The notes: generated by a model from the sequence alone, not told the origin. Positions 22,931-32,275 are shown, numbered from the stretch's first letter. The stretch is 42,732 bases of DNA from Chloroflexota bacterium (GCA_021786265.1 JAJYNP010000258.1:1-42732); one strand, 5' to 3'. Program-made: numbers and translations.

Positions 22931-23811
22931 TGGTCGGCGACCGGGGCTGGCGGAGAAGCGCCACCCTGGCCATCTTCCTGCTGCCGAGCCTGCTACCCCT
23001 TGCGGCGTTCACGCTCGGCCCGATGGCGGCCTCGTTCGGTCTCAGCTTCCTCAAGTGGGACCTGCTGCGCCCGCCCACGTTCGTTGGCCTGCGGAACTAC
23101 CTGAACCTCGCCACGGATCCCGACTTCCGCGCCGCTGTTCTCCACACGCTCTTCTTCATCGTCGGCTATCTGCCGCTCGTGTTCGTCGGCGGTCTGGGCC
23201 TCGCGCTCCTCCTCAACCGCAAGCTGCGTGGCTCCGCGTTCTTCCGGGCCGCCTACTTTCTGCCGGTCATCACGAGCTGGGTCGTGGTGTCGCTGGTCTG
23301 GAAGTGGCTGCTCAACCCGCAGTCGGGGATCGTCAACGCGGCACTCGCGGTCATCGGAATCACGGGCCCCGGCTGGTGGACAGACCCGGCCTGGGCCATG
23401 CCGTCCATCATCCTTGCCTCGGCGTGGAAAGACCTCGGGTACGTGATGGTCATTCTGCTCGCCGGACTGCAGGCCATCCCGGACGACTACTACGAAGCAG
23501 CGGCAGTGGACGGCGCGGGCGCGTGGGCGCGCTTCCGCCACATCACGCTGCCGCTCCTCTCACCCTCCACGTTCTTCGTCCTCATCATCAGCCTGATCAA
23601 CAGCTTCCAGGTGTTCGATCAGGTGTACGTCATGACTGGCGGTGGGCCGGCCGGCGCGTCGAGCGTCATCGTCGAGCGGATCGTCAAGTACGCCTTCAGC
23701 TACAGCGCCATGGGCTACGCCTCGGCCATGAGCTGGGTCCTCTTCGCCGTCATCCTGCTCGTGACCCTGCTGCAGTTCCGTCTGCAGCGGCGGTGGGTCA
23801 ACTATGCGTAG
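22930..23811 (+). CDS. Sugar ABC transporter permease (MalF/UgpA type)
   Basis: The 293-residue polytopic protein has about six membrane helices and the EAA loop EAAAVDGAGAWARFRHITLP that docks on the ATPase. Family features include the N-terminal LPSLLPLAAFTLGPM helix, GLRNYLN, YFLPVITSWVVVSLVWKWL and the late motif QVFDQVYVMTGGGP. This is the CUT1 family, for di- and oligosaccharides. ATG 22930 overlaps the ROK stop by one base; GTG and ATG codons further up would lie inside the ROK gene. It pairs with the next gene, which it overlaps by eight bases. Confidence 0.93.
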   Translation: MVGDRGWRRSATLAIFLLPSLLPLAAFTLGPMAASFGLSFLKWDLLRPPTFVGLRNYLNLATDPDFRAAVLHTLFFIVGYLPLVFVGGLGLALLLNRKLRGSAFFRAAYFLPVITSWVVVSLVWKWLLNPQSGIVNAALAVIGITGPGWWTDPAWAMPSIILASAWKDLGYVMVILLAGLQAIPDDYYEAAAVDGAGAWARFRHITLPLLSPSTFFVLIISLINSFQVFDQVYVMTGGGPAGASSVIVERIVKYAFSYSAMGYASAMSWVLFAVILLVTLLQFRLQRRWVNYA

Positions 23812-24694
23812 CGGCGAGGGCCTAGGGCTGACTGCCACGCGCCCCATCGCCCTGCGGGCGCGCCTCTCGGCACACCATCTGCCCATTGCCAACGTCGTCC
23901 TCTACGCGCTGCTCGTGACGGTCGCGCTCGTGATGCTCTTCCCGTTCGCCTGGATGGTGGCGACTTCGCTCACGCCGGATGCCCAGCTCTTCCTCACGCC
24001 GCCGCGTCTGATCCCCTCGCCGCTCGAGCCTGGCAACTACGCGCGCGTCGCGGAGACGTTCCCGCTCCAGCGGTTCGTCTTGAACAGCCTGGTTGTGGCC
24101 GCCGTGTGCACGACGCTGCAGGTCGCGACGAGCGCGATGGGCGCCTACGCGTTTGCCCGCCTGCGCTTCCCCGGACGGGACGCGCTCTTCCTCGTGTATC
24201 TCGCCACGCTGATGGTGCCGCTCCAGGTAACGATCGTGCCCCTGTTCGTCGAGATGCGGTTCCTGGGCTTCGTCGACACCTATCCCGGGCTCATCCTGCC
24301 CGGGATAGCCTCGGCGTTCGGTACGTTCCTGCTACGCCAGGCGTTCCTGGAGCTGCCGCGGGAACTGGAGGAGGCGGCGTTCCTCGACGGCGGCGGACAC
24401 TGGACCGCATTCCGCCACGTGGTGCTTCCGCTCTCGGGCCCGGCCCTCGCCACGTTCGGGATCTTCGCATTCATGGCGAGCTGGAACAGCTTCCTATGGC
24501 CGCTCGTGATCACGAGCACGCAGAACCTGATGACCCTTCCGGTAGGGCTGTCGAACCTGCAGGGCCAGTACGCGACCGCGTGGAACCTCGTCATGGCCGG
24601 CGCCACGGTGAGCGTGCTGCCCATTCTCGCGGTGTACCTCGTGGCGCAGCGGTACGTGATCCGCGGCGTCGCGCTGTCGGGTCTGAAGGGTTGA
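23804..24694 (+). CDS. Sugar ABC transporter permease (MalG/UgpE type)
   Basis: This 296-residue CUT1 permease has a helix ALLVTVALVMLFPFAWMVAT, the typical SLTPDAQLF segment, RFVLNSLVVAA, and the EAA loop EEAAFLDGGGHWTAFRHVVLP. The C-terminus ends YVIRGVALSGLKG, the common end of MalG-type permeases. It forms the heterodimeric channel with the preceding gene. No ATP-binding protein is encoded next to it, so a shared MsmK/MalK-like ATPase from elsewhere must drive transport. Confidence 0.93.
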   Translation: MRSGEGLGLTATRPIALRARLSAHHLPIANVVLYALLVTVALVMLFPFAWMVATSLTPDAQLFLTPPRLIPSPLEPGNYARVAETFPLQRFVLNSLVVAAVCTTLQVATSAMGAYAFARLRFPGRDALFLVYLATLMVPLQVTIVPLFVEMRFLGFVDTYPGLILPGIASAFGTFLLRQAFLELPRELEEAAFLDGGGHWTAFRHVVLPLSGPALATFGIFAFMASWNSFLWPLVITSTQNLMTLPVGLSNLQGQYATAWNLVMAGATVSVLPILAVYLVAQRYVIRGVALSGLKG

Positions 24695-24810
24695 GCGTGC
24701 GCGCCGTCGGGCGATGAATAGGAGGAGGAAGAAGAAGCCGGACACGGAAGACACGCAATGACGTTCAGACAGCGGGTCGTCCCACAGACAGCAACCAGAG
24801 GAGAGAAGGA

Positions 24811-26136
24811 ATGCAGTCCAGAGCCAGTCGGCTGGGTGTCCTGGCCGTAACGGCGGTGCTCGTCGCAGCGTGCGCGGGCGGCGGGAGCGCAACCCCGACG
24901 CCGCCCGCGAGCACAGCCGCTCCAGCCGCGCCGTCGAGCCAGGGCGCGACCCCGAGCCCGAGCGCGCAGGCTGTGAAGCTCACCTACTTTACGTTCTCGG
25001 CGGCGCCCGATCACCTGAAGGACCTCGCCTCGATCGTGAGCGCCTTCGAGGCGAGGTACCCGAACATCAGCGTCGATGTCCAGACGGCCGCCTACAACGA
25101 CTACTTCACGAAGCTCCAGACAGCGATCGCCGGCGGCACGGCGCCCGACACGTTCGAACTCGACTATCAGGACTTCGTGAACTACGCGAGTGCCGGCTCG
25201 CTCCTCGATCTCGCCGGCCCCTCGCAGGCGGACAGCAGCTTTAGCGCCTCGACCTACTATCCGAAGGCGTATCAGGCGTTCGCCTACGGCGGCAAGCAGT
25301 ACGCCCTGCCCGAGAGCTTCTCCGACGTCCTGCTCTTCTATAACAAGACGCTCTTCGACCAGGCCGGGGTCGCCTACCCCACCACATCGTGGACCTGGCA
25401 GGACGAGTTGGCCGCCGCTAAGAAGCTGACGAACACCGCCAAGGGCATCTGGGGCATCTACCAACCGGTGTCCTTCTTCGAGTTCTACAAGACGCTCGCC
25501 CAGGCCGGCGGGCAGTTCTTCAACGCCGACCAGACCCAGGCGCTCTTCAACAGCGCCGCGGGCGTGACCGCGGCGAACTGGCTGATCGACAAGGCGAACA
25601 AGGACCACGTCATGCCGACCCAGGCGCAGTTGGGCGGCCAGGACGACACGGCCCTCTTCAAGTCCGGGAAGCTCGCCATGTGGATCAACGGCATCTGGCA
25701 GTTCACGGGGCTGAAGGACGCGCCCTTCTCGTGGGACGTCCAGCTCGAGCCCGGCAACGTGCAGAAGGCGGCCCACTTCTTCGCCAACGCGGTGGCCATC
25801 TCCGCCAAGACGGCCCACCCCACCGAGGCCTGGGAGTGGATCAGCTTCCTCAGCGCGTCCGCCGCTTCGGTGAAGACCCGGGTCGACTCCAGCTGGGAGT
25901 TGCCGGCCGTCTCCGACGCCTCGCTCTACCAGAGCTATCTGACCCAGACGCCGCCGGCGAACCGGCAGGCTGTCTTCGACTCGCTCGCAAACGTGGTCCT
26001 GCCGCCAGTCATCGCGCAGGAATCGCAAATGCAGGACATCGTGAACAAGGCACTGCAGGCGGCGCAGGCGGGCCAGCTGTCCGTGCCCGACGCGCTGAAT
26101 CAGGCCGCGCAGCAGGTCGATGCGCTGCTGAAGTAG
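24811..26136 (+). CDS. Sugar ABC transporter solute-binding lipoprotein
   Basis: The 441-residue protein has a lipoprotein signal (LGVLAVTAVLVAACAGG, lipobox LVAAC with Cys about residue 21), a Thr/Pro/Ser/Ala linker to about residue 50, then a type I solute-binding fold of the CUT1 class. Diagnostic parts are FEARYPNISVDVQ, YFTKLQTAIAGGTAPDTFEL, YALPESFSDVLLFYNKTLF, GKLAMWINGIWQF and HPTEAWEWISFLSA. It should capture oligosaccharides at the outer membrane face for the two permeases. GAGGAGAGAAGGA lies just before ATG 24811. A 116-bp purine-rich gap separates it from the permeases. Confidence 0.93.
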   Translation: MQSRASRLGVLAVTAVLVAACAGGGSATPTPPASTAAPAAPSSQGATPSPSAQAVKLTYFTFSAAPDHLKDLASIVSAFEARYPNISVDVQTAAYNDYFTKLQTAIAGGTAPDTFELDYQDFVNYASAGSLLDLAGPSQADSSFSASTYYPKAYQAFAYGGKQYALPESFSDVLLFYNKTLFDQAGVAYPTTSWTWQDELAAAKKLTNTAKGIWGIYQPVSFFEFYKTLAQAGGQFFNADQTQALFNSAAGVTAANWLIDKANKDHVMPTQAQLGGQDDTALFKSGKLAMWINGIWQFTGLKDAPFSWDVQLEPGNVQKAAHFFANAVAISAKTAHPTEAWEWISFLSASAASVKTRVDSSWELPAVSDASLYQSYLTQTPPANRQAVFDSLANVVLPPVIAQESQMQDIVNKALQAAQAGQLSVPDALNQAAQQVDALLK

Positions 26137-26144
26137 CCGTGGTT

Positions 26145-26181
26145 GACGGAGGCGGCGCGCACTCAGCCCGCCGCCTCCGTC
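26145..26181 (+). terminator. 13-bp perfect hairpin after the binding-protein gene
   Basis: GACGGAGGCGGCG (26145-26157) pairs exactly with CGCCGCCTCCGTC (26169-26181) around an 11-nt loop, nine bases after the binding-protein stop. No T-run follows. In transport operons such hairpins often protect the binding-protein mRNA 3' end or partly stop transcription. Confidence 0.7.
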
Positions 26182-26210
26182 CGGCCTACACGAGCCCAGA
26201 GGACCCCTGC

Positions 26211-27335
26211 ATGCACACCGTGAACGCGGCGCGGACGGTCGTGCTCGCGCAGCGCAGCATCGCCATCATCCTAGCCAACCAAGCCCCATCCGGCGCGTAC
26301 CTCGCGTCGCCGCGCTTCCCGGTCTACCGCTACAGCTGGCTGCGCGACGGTGCGTTCATCGCCGACGCGATGAGCCGAGCCGGGGAGATCGCCTCGGCCG
26401 AGGCGTTCTTCGCCTGGTGCGGCCGGGTCCTCGAGGCCCGCGCCGCACGCGTCGAGCAGCTCATCGCGCGGCGCGCGATGAGCGAGCCCATCACCACCGC
26501 CGACTTCCTGCACACGCGCTACACCATCGACGGAGACGAAGCCGATGCCGAATGGTGGAACTTCCAACTCGACGGCTACGGCGCCTGGCTGTGGGCACTC
26601 GCCGAGCACGTTCGACGACACGGGCGGCTAGCCGCTGCGGCGCGCACGGGAGCCGTCCTGTCGGCGCGCTACGTTGCCGCCTTCTGGGACCACCCGAGCT
26701 ACGACTGGTGGGAGGAACACGCCGCTCACCGGCACACCTCGACGCTGGCTGCGGTATGGGCCGGGCTCCGAGGCGCCTGCGACGTGCTGGACCTCCCGGG
26801 CCGTTTGGGAGCCGACGTGGAGGCCGCGGCCGATGCCATCCGGACGACCGTCCTCGCCGACGCAGTGCCGCGCGGCCGGCTCGCCAAGTGGCTGGGCGGC
26901 ACTGCGGTCGACGCGAGCCTCCTCGCGGTCGGCGTCCCGTTCGGCTTGCTCGGGCCCGATGATCCGTGCATGCGGGCCACGCTAGGGGCGATCGAGGCCG
27001 ACCTCGTCCATGCCGGAGGCGTTCATCGCTACCTCGCCGACACCTACTACGGCGGGGGCGAGTGGCTGCTCCTGGCGGGCTTCCTGGGCTGGCACTACGC
27101 CGCGCTGGGGCGCGAGGTCGAAGCGCGCAGAGAACTCAACTGGATCGCACGCCATGCCACCGAGACAGACGAGCTACCCGAACAGGTCGACGACCACCTG
27201 CTAGCTCCCGCGGCGCGCGCGGCGTGGCTGGATCGCTGGGGACCGGTCGCGACCCCGCTGCTCTGGTCCCACGCGATGTATCTCACGCTGGCGCTCGAAG
27301 TCGGGCTCGTGGCGCCGCGCCGAGCGACCCCGTGA
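26211..27335 (+). CDS. Single-domain GH15 alpha-glucosidase (glucoamylase-like)
   Basis: This 374-residue protein is a bare (alpha/alpha)6-barrel GH15 domain, without signal peptide or the N-terminal beta domain of bacterial glucoamylases. GH15 blocks are FPVYRYSWLRDGAF, EWWNFQLDGYGAWLWAL, the acid block YDWWEEHAAHRHTSTLAAVW (Glu168 first of the EE pair), GGGEWLLLAGFLGWHY and the base block ELPEQVDDH (Glu324) ending in LLWSHAMYLTLAL. Intracellular single-domain GH15 enzymes such as isomaltose glucohydrolase share this size and the roughly 156-residue spacing of the two Glu. It probably releases glucose from imported short alpha-glucosides; the exact linkage is inference. GH31 starts within its stop (GTGA). 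Confidence 0.85.
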   Translation: MHTVNAARTVVLAQRSIAIILANQAPSGAYLASPRFPVYRYSWLRDGAFIADAMSRAGEIASAEAFFAWCGRVLEARAARVEQLIARRAMSEPITTADFLHTRYTIDGDEADAEWWNFQLDGYGAWLWALAEHVRRHGRLAAAARTGAVLSARYVAAFWDHPSYDWWEEHAAHRHTSTLAAVWAGLRGACDVLDLPGRLGADVEAAADAIRTTVLADAVPRGRLAKWLGGTAVDASLLAVGVPFGLLGPDDPCMRATLGAIEADLVHAGGVHRYLADTYYGGGEWLLLAGFLGWHYAALGREVEARRELNWIARHATETDELPEQVDDHLLAPAARAAWLDRWGPVATPLLWSHAMYLTLALEVGLVAPRRATP

Positions 27336-29635
27336 TCCGCCACCGCCCGCGGGGGCTCGGGCATCCCTACCGTCTCGAGCCCGACCAGCGCGTCCCCGTC
27401 GACCCGGTGGCCGGCGAACCGGTCGAGCTGCGCGCCACGGCGCCCTGGTCGATCCAGGGGCTGGCGGTCGAGGTTGAGATCGACGGTCGAGTGCGGCGCC
27501 TCACCGCCGAACCAGCGACGTACGACGCCGCTGCCGGGGCGGTGTCCCCGGCGTCGACGAAGAGATCGGCGGATGGCCACCTCTCGGCGGCCGCCAGGCG
27601 CGCGCCGGGCGAGGCTCGGGCCGCCTGGGTCGCGCGTCTCCCGCCACTGACCGCCGGCACCCGTGTCCGCTATGCGTTCGTCGCCGACGGTGGCTGGCGC
27701 ACGCGGTGGTTCGCGTTCACGGTGGCGGGCTGGCGCGACGCAGGAGGTCGCATGCTCCTGGAGGCGCCGACCGTCGGCGGCGATCGCCTGGTACCAGGAA
27801 GCGTGTCGTGGCTCCGCGCCGACGCGGGGCCGATCCGCGTCCGCTTCGCCCTCCATCTCGAGCCTGGCGCGCACGTCGCCGGCTTCGGCGAACGGTTCGA
27901 CGCGCTCGACCAGGCCGGCCGGCGCCCCGATGCAGCCGTCTTCGAGCAGTACAAGGACCAGGGCAACCGGACCTACCTGCCCATGCCGTTCGCCATCGTC
28001 GTGCCGGCCGACGGTCGTTCCGCCTGGGGCTTCCACGTGCGCACCGGCCGGCGCGTCTGGTTCGACGTCGGCGCGTCGGACCCGGAGCGCCTGTGGATCG
28101 AGGTGGCGCTCGATCCACAGGACGCGGAACCCACGATCACCGTGTCGCTCTACGCGGGCACGCCCGCCGAGGTGGTTGCCGCCTTCCTCGCCGAGACCGG
28201 CGAGCCCGCCCTGCCGCCCGACTGGATCTTCCGCCCCTGGATGAGCGGCAACGAGTGGAACACGGAGGCCCGCGTGCGCGCCGAGGTCGAGCGCACGCTC
28301 GCCGAGGGGATCCCCGCGGGCGTGCTCGTCATCGAGGCGTGGAGCGACGAGACGACCTTCGTCGCCTTCCGGGACGCGCAGTACGCCGTGCACCCCGACG
28401 GCGCGCCCCATCGGCTCGCCGATTTCGCGTTCCCGCCCGATGGTGCGTGGCCCGATCCGAAGGGCCTCGTCGACTGGCTGCACGACCACGACATCCGCCT
28501 GCTCCTCTGGCAGGTGCCGCTCCTGAAGACCCGCCCGGTGCCGGCGGGCCAGGCCCGCGCCGACCGCGACGTCATGGTGGCGCGCGGGTACGGCGTCCGC
28601 GAGGCCGGCGGACGGCCCTATCGGAACCGGGGCTGGTGGTTCCCGGGCGCGCTGCTGCCGGACTGGACGAACCCGGACGCGAAGGCGTGGTGGCTCGAGA
28701 AGCGCCGCTACCTCCTCGAGGACCTCGGCATCGACGGGTTCAAGACCGACGGCGGTGAGCACGCCTGGGGCGACGAGCTGCGCTACGCGGACGGCACACG
28801 AGGCGCCGAGACGAACAACCGCTATCCCGTGCTCTACGCCTCCGCGTACCGCGACCTGCTCCGCTCGGCCGGCCGGCAGCCGGTGACGTTCAGCCGCGCC
28901 GGCTTCACCGGCGCAGGCACCGTTCCCGCGCACTGGGCCGGCGACGAGAACTCGACCTGGGAGGCCTTCCGTGCGTCCATCACGGCGGGCCTCAGCGCAG
29001 GGGCGTCAGGCGTCTTCTTCTGGGGCTGGGACCTCGCGGGGTTCTCGGGCGAGATTCCCTCGGCCGAGCTGTACCTGCGCGCCGCGGCCATGGCGTGCTT
29101 CTGCCCGATCATGCAGTACCACTCGGAGTTCAATCGCCACCGTCGCCCGTCGCACGATCGCACCCCCTGGAACATCGCGGAGCGGACGGGCGACGACCGG
29201 GTGATCCCCATCTACCGTCACTTCGCGCAGCTCCGGGAACGACTCGCGCCCTATCTCTCGGAGCAGGCGCGGCGCGCTGTCTCGCGTCGCGTGCCTCTCA
29301 TGCGCGCCCTCTTCTTCGACTGGCCGGACGACCCGGAGATCTGGCGGCATCCCTACGAGTACATGCTCGGGGACGACCTGCTCGTCGCGCCCGTCGTCGA
29401 GCCGGGCGCCGACACCTGGGACGTCTACCTCCCGCACGGCGAGTGGGTCGATGCCTGGACGGAGGAGCGTGTTCGGGGCGGACGCGTCGTGCGTCGTCCG
29501 GTGCCGCTCGACACGATCCCTGTGTACCGCCGCGTGGGGCGAGCCATGGCAGCCGGCAACCCGCCCGGACCGGGGCCGCTCCCGGTGGCGCTCGCGCGGC
29601 TGACCGCCCACCAGCGCGAGACCCGGCTGACGTAG
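27332..29635 (+). CDS. GH31 family alpha-glucosidase
   Basis: The 767-residue protein has an N-terminal beta-rich region (about residues 1-150) and a second beta-sandwich part (AGFGERFDALDQAGRRPD), followed by a GH31 barrel. The catalytic nucleophile is Asp473 in GFKTDGGEHAW, and the acid/base is probably Asp538 in HWAGDENSTW. SAGASGVFFWGWDLAGFSG follows, then the C-terminal beta domains (EYMLGDDLLVAPV, DVYLPHGEWVDAWT). GH31 enzymes act on alpha-1,4- or alpha-1,6-glucosides, or transfer glucosyl units. There is no signal peptide, so it acts in the cytoplasm on imported sugars with the GH15 enzyme. Its start overlaps the GH15 stop by four bases. Confidence 0.88.
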   Translation: MIRHRPRGLGHPYRLEPDQRVPVDPVAGEPVELRATAPWSIQGLAVEVEIDGRVRRLTAEPATYDAAAGAVSPASTKRSADGHLSAAARRAPGEARAAWVARLPPLTAGTRVRYAFVADGGWRTRWFAFTVAGWRDAGGRMLLEAPTVGGDRLVPGSVSWLRADAGPIRVRFALHLEPGAHVAGFGERFDALDQAGRRPDAAVFEQYKDQGNRTYLPMPFAIVVPADGRSAWGFHVRTGRRVWFDVGASDPERLWIEVALDPQDAEPTITVSLYAGTPAEVVAAFLAETGEPALPPDWIFRPWMSGNEWNTEARVRAEVERTLAEGIPAGVLVIEAWSDETTFVAFRDAQYAVHPDGAPHRLADFAFPPDGAWPDPKGLVDWLHDHDIRLLLWQVPLLKTRPVPAGQARADRDVMVARGYGVREAGGRPYRNRGWWFPGALLPDWTNPDAKAWWLEKRRYLLEDLGIDGFKTDGGEHAWGDELRYADGTRGAETNNRYPVLYASAYRDLLRSAGRQPVTFSRAGFTGAGTVPAHWAGDENSTWEAFRASITAGLSAGASGVFFWGWDLAGFSGEIPSAELYLRAAAMACFCPIMQYHSEFNRHRRPSHDRTPWNIAERTGDDRVIPIYRHFAQLRERLAPYLSEQARRAVSRRVPLMRALFFDWPDDPEIWRHPYEYMLGDDLLVAPVVEPGADTWDVYLPHGEWVDAWTEERVRGGRVVRRPVPLDTIPVYRRVGRAMAAGNPPGPGPLPVALARLTAHQRETRLT

Positions 29636-29644
29636 GCTTCAGGG

Positions 29645-32251
29645 ATGTGGCGCAGTGGCGGGTGGCGGGGCGGGGCACGGGTTCGCACTGCCGTCCCGAC
29701 CGCGATGCTGCTGGCTGCGCTCGTCTCCGGCCCCGGTGCTGCGGCCCCGTCAGCGGCCGCAGGGTCGCCGGCGGCCGGTCCGACCGGGACGCAGGCGCCC
29801 CGCTCGATCGACCTGACGGCCCTCTATCACGACAGCCGCGACGGCCTGTACCGCACCCCCGGCGGTGCCGTGCCGGCGGGCACGGCGATCACGCTCCGGC
29901 TGCGCACGCGTCACGACGGGGCGACCTCGGTGCAGCTCCTGCTCGGCGAGGGCGCCGGCTACCAGGCCCTGCCGATGCAGGACGTCGCGTCCGGCATCGA
30001 GTGCGGCGCGCCTCTGCCGGCGGGCGGCACGGCTGCACGGTGCGACCTGTGGGCCACCACGATCACGACGTCGAAGCCGGCGACGCTCGGCTATCACTTC
30101 GTGGTCCATGCCGGCACGGCCACGGCGTACGTGAGCGACGACGCGCCGGGGGACGGGGGCCCGGGCGTGGCGGACACCCCCCTGTCGAACCCGGACTGGG
30201 TCGTGACGGTCTACCAGCCCGGCTTTCAGCCGGTGCCCTGGCTGGAGGGCGCGGTCGTCTACCAGATCTTCCCGGACCGGTTCGCCAACGGCAACCCGGC
30301 GAACGACGCGGACCCCCGCCAACCGCGTTACGGCTACCCGCCCGACACCACCGACCAGATCGTGCGGGAGGCCTGGGGCACGCCGCCGCCGGATCCCTCC
30401 ACGGGTGGCGAGTACTACGGCGGCGACCTCGCGGGCATCCGGTCCAGGCTGCCGTACCTGCACGGCCTCGGCGTCACGGTGCTGTACCTGAACCCGATCT
30501 TCTCGTCCGCCTCCAACCACGGGTACGACACGCGCGACTACTACCAGATCGACCCGCGCTTTGGCACCCGTGCCGACTTCGAGGGGCTGGTGCAGGACGC
30601 CGCCAGGCTCGGGATGCACGTGATCCTCGACGGGGTCTTCGACCACGTCAGCGCCGACAGCCCGTACTTCGATCGGTATGGCCGCCAGACACACGTGGCC
30701 GGCGCCTGCCAGAGCGTCGCCTCGCCCTTCCGTGGGTGTTTCGTCTTCGTACCCCAGCCGAACGGGCCCTGCGCCGGCCCGGACGGGCCGCACACGATGG
30801 ACTACACCGGCTGGAACTCGATCGCCACCCTGCCGGTCCTGAACAAGCGGGACCCTGCCGTCCAGCAGCTCATCTACGGCGCTCCCGATTCGGTGGCGCG
30901 CCACTGGTTGCGGCTGGGGGCGGGCGGCTGGCGCATCGACACGATGTCTGACCCGTCGTTCCCGGCCGGCTTCTGGCAGGCGTTCCGGACCGCGGTCAAG
31001 GCCCAGAAGCCCGACGCGCCGATCATCGGAGAGGCGTGGCAGCGCGACCAGGTCCTGCCCCTGATCCACGGCGACACGGCCGACACGATTACGGACTACC
31101 GCTCCCGCACCCCGTTGCTTGCGTACCTGGGGACGGCCGACTCGCGCGGCTTTCCGGACGACGGCGCATCGGGGCTGTCCCCCTCGCTCCTCGCCTCCGA
31201 GCTCGCGGGTGTGATCGAGGACGAGCCGCCGGCGGGCGCCGGGACCGCCTTCCGGCTGCTCGACAGCCACGACACCGAGCGGGCGCTCTGGTCGCTCACG
31301 CCGGGCAACACCGCGACCGACAAGGCGACCCCGGCCAACGTCGCCGTGGGGAATGCGCGCCTCCACCTCGCCGCGCTCATGCAGTTCACGCTGCCGGGCG
31401 CCCCGGTCATCTACTACGGCGACGAGGTCGGCATGACAGGCGCGACCGACCCCGACAACCGCGGCACGTATCCCACCGACGGCGGCGATCGGCAGCTCGC
31501 GGCCTGGTACCGGGAGCTCGCCACCACCAGGGACGCGACGCCCGCGCTACGGGACGGCGATCTGCGCTTCCTGCTGACCGACGCGACGTCGAGGGCCCTG
31601 GTCTTCGCCCGCACCGCCGCGGGCGCCCTGGCGATCACCGCGGTCAATCCCGGCGCCGCGGGCGTCACGCTGGACGTGCCGCTGGCGCAGCCGATCGACG
31701 GGGGGACGCCGATCCGCGATGGCATCCGCTTCCGCGACCTTCTCGGCGGCGCGGACGTGACCTCCGCCGGCGGGCACCTGCGCATCACGCTGCCGGCGCT
31801 CGGCGGGGCGCTCCTCGTCCCTGAACCCGGGCAGCCCCTGGCTGCGCCGGCTGCGCCGGCCGGCCTCACGGCGGTTCGTTCGGCCGATGGTGCCGAACTG
31901 CACTGGACGGCGCCGGCCGGTGCGGCCACGTACACCGTCTGGCGCTCGCCCGTGGCCGGCGGGGGCTACGCCCTCGCCGGCACCACCTCCGCGATGTCCT
32001 TCGTGGACCGCGCGGCGCCCGCGGCAGCGGTCTACTACGTGGTACGGGCAATCGACGCGGCCGGGAACGTCGGCGCGTTCTCCGCCGACGTGGTGGCCGC
32101 GGCGCAACCGTCACCGCTGTCCGGCGGTGCCCCCGGCGCGCCGGTCGGGATGGAGCTGTCGATCGCGATCCTGGTGATCGCGCTCGTGCTCGCTGCCGCG
32201 GGCATGTACCTGGCGATCGGGCGGCGGCGGCCGACGCGCGGGGTGCGGTAG
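29645..32251 (+). CDS. Secreted, membrane-anchored GH13 alpha-amylase/neopullulanase-like enzyme
   Basis: The 868-residue protein has an N-terminal signal (TAMLLAALVSGPGAAAPSAAA), a CBM34-like N-domain (LYHDSRDGLYRTPGGAVPAG), and a GH13 barrel. Regions are region I DGVFDHV, region II GGWRIDTMSD with nucleophile Asp432, region III IIGEAWQ with Glu463, and region IV LLDSHDTERA with Asp543. A beta domain, an FN3 domain (about 737-826) and a final membrane helix (836-860) before a basic tail complete it. The anchored enzyme should cut starch or pullulan-like glucan at the surface, feeding the ABC importer. Region I has Asp where most have Asn. It starts nine bases after GH31. Confidence 0.9.
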   Translation: MWRSGGWRGGARVRTAVPTAMLLAALVSGPGAAAPSAAAGSPAAGPTGTQAPRSIDLTALYHDSRDGLYRTPGGAVPAGTAITLRLRTRHDGATSVQLLLGEGAGYQALPMQDVASGIECGAPLPAGGTAARCDLWATTITTSKPATLGYHFVVHAGTATAYVSDDAPGDGGPGVADTPLSNPDWVVTVYQPGFQPVPWLEGAVVYQIFPDRFANGNPANDADPRQPRYGYPPDTTDQIVREAWGTPPPDPSTGGEYYGGDLAGIRSRLPYLHGLGVTVLYLNPIFSSASNHGYDTRDYYQIDPRFGTRADFEGLVQDAARLGMHVILDGVFDHVSADSPYFDRYGRQTHVAGACQSVASPFRGCFVFVPQPNGPCAGPDGPHTMDYTGWNSIATLPVLNKRDPAVQQLIYGAPDSVARHWLRLGAGGWRIDTMSDPSFPAGFWQAFRTAVKAQKPDAPIIGEAWQRDQVLPLIHGDTADTITDYRSRTPLLAYLGTADSRGFPDDGASGLSPSLLASELAGVIEDEPPAGAGTAFRLLDSHDTERALWSLTPGNTATDKATPANVAVGNARLHLAALMQFTLPGAPVIYYGDEVGMTGATDPDNRGTYPTDGGDRQLAAWYRELATTRDATPALRDGDLRFLLTDATSRALVFARTAAGALAITAVNPGAAGVTLDVPLAQPIDGGTPIRDGIRFRDLLGGADVTSAGGHLRITLPALGGALLVPEPGQPLAAPAAPAGLTAVRSADGAELHWTAPAGAATYTVWRSPVAGGGYALAGTTSAMSFVDRAAPAAAVYYVVRAIDAAGNVGAFSADVVAAAQPSPLSGGAPGAPVGMELSIAILVIALVLAAAGMYLAIGRRRPTRGVR

Positions 32252-32275
32252 GCAGCACTGGAGACGGCGGCCCGG

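Noticed and set aside
24758..24850. Leader peptide before the binding-protein gene (30 codons from ATG 24758)
   Set aside because: It runs into the binding-protein gene in another frame, has no regulatory codons and no conserved feature; the purine-rich upstream run alone is not enough.
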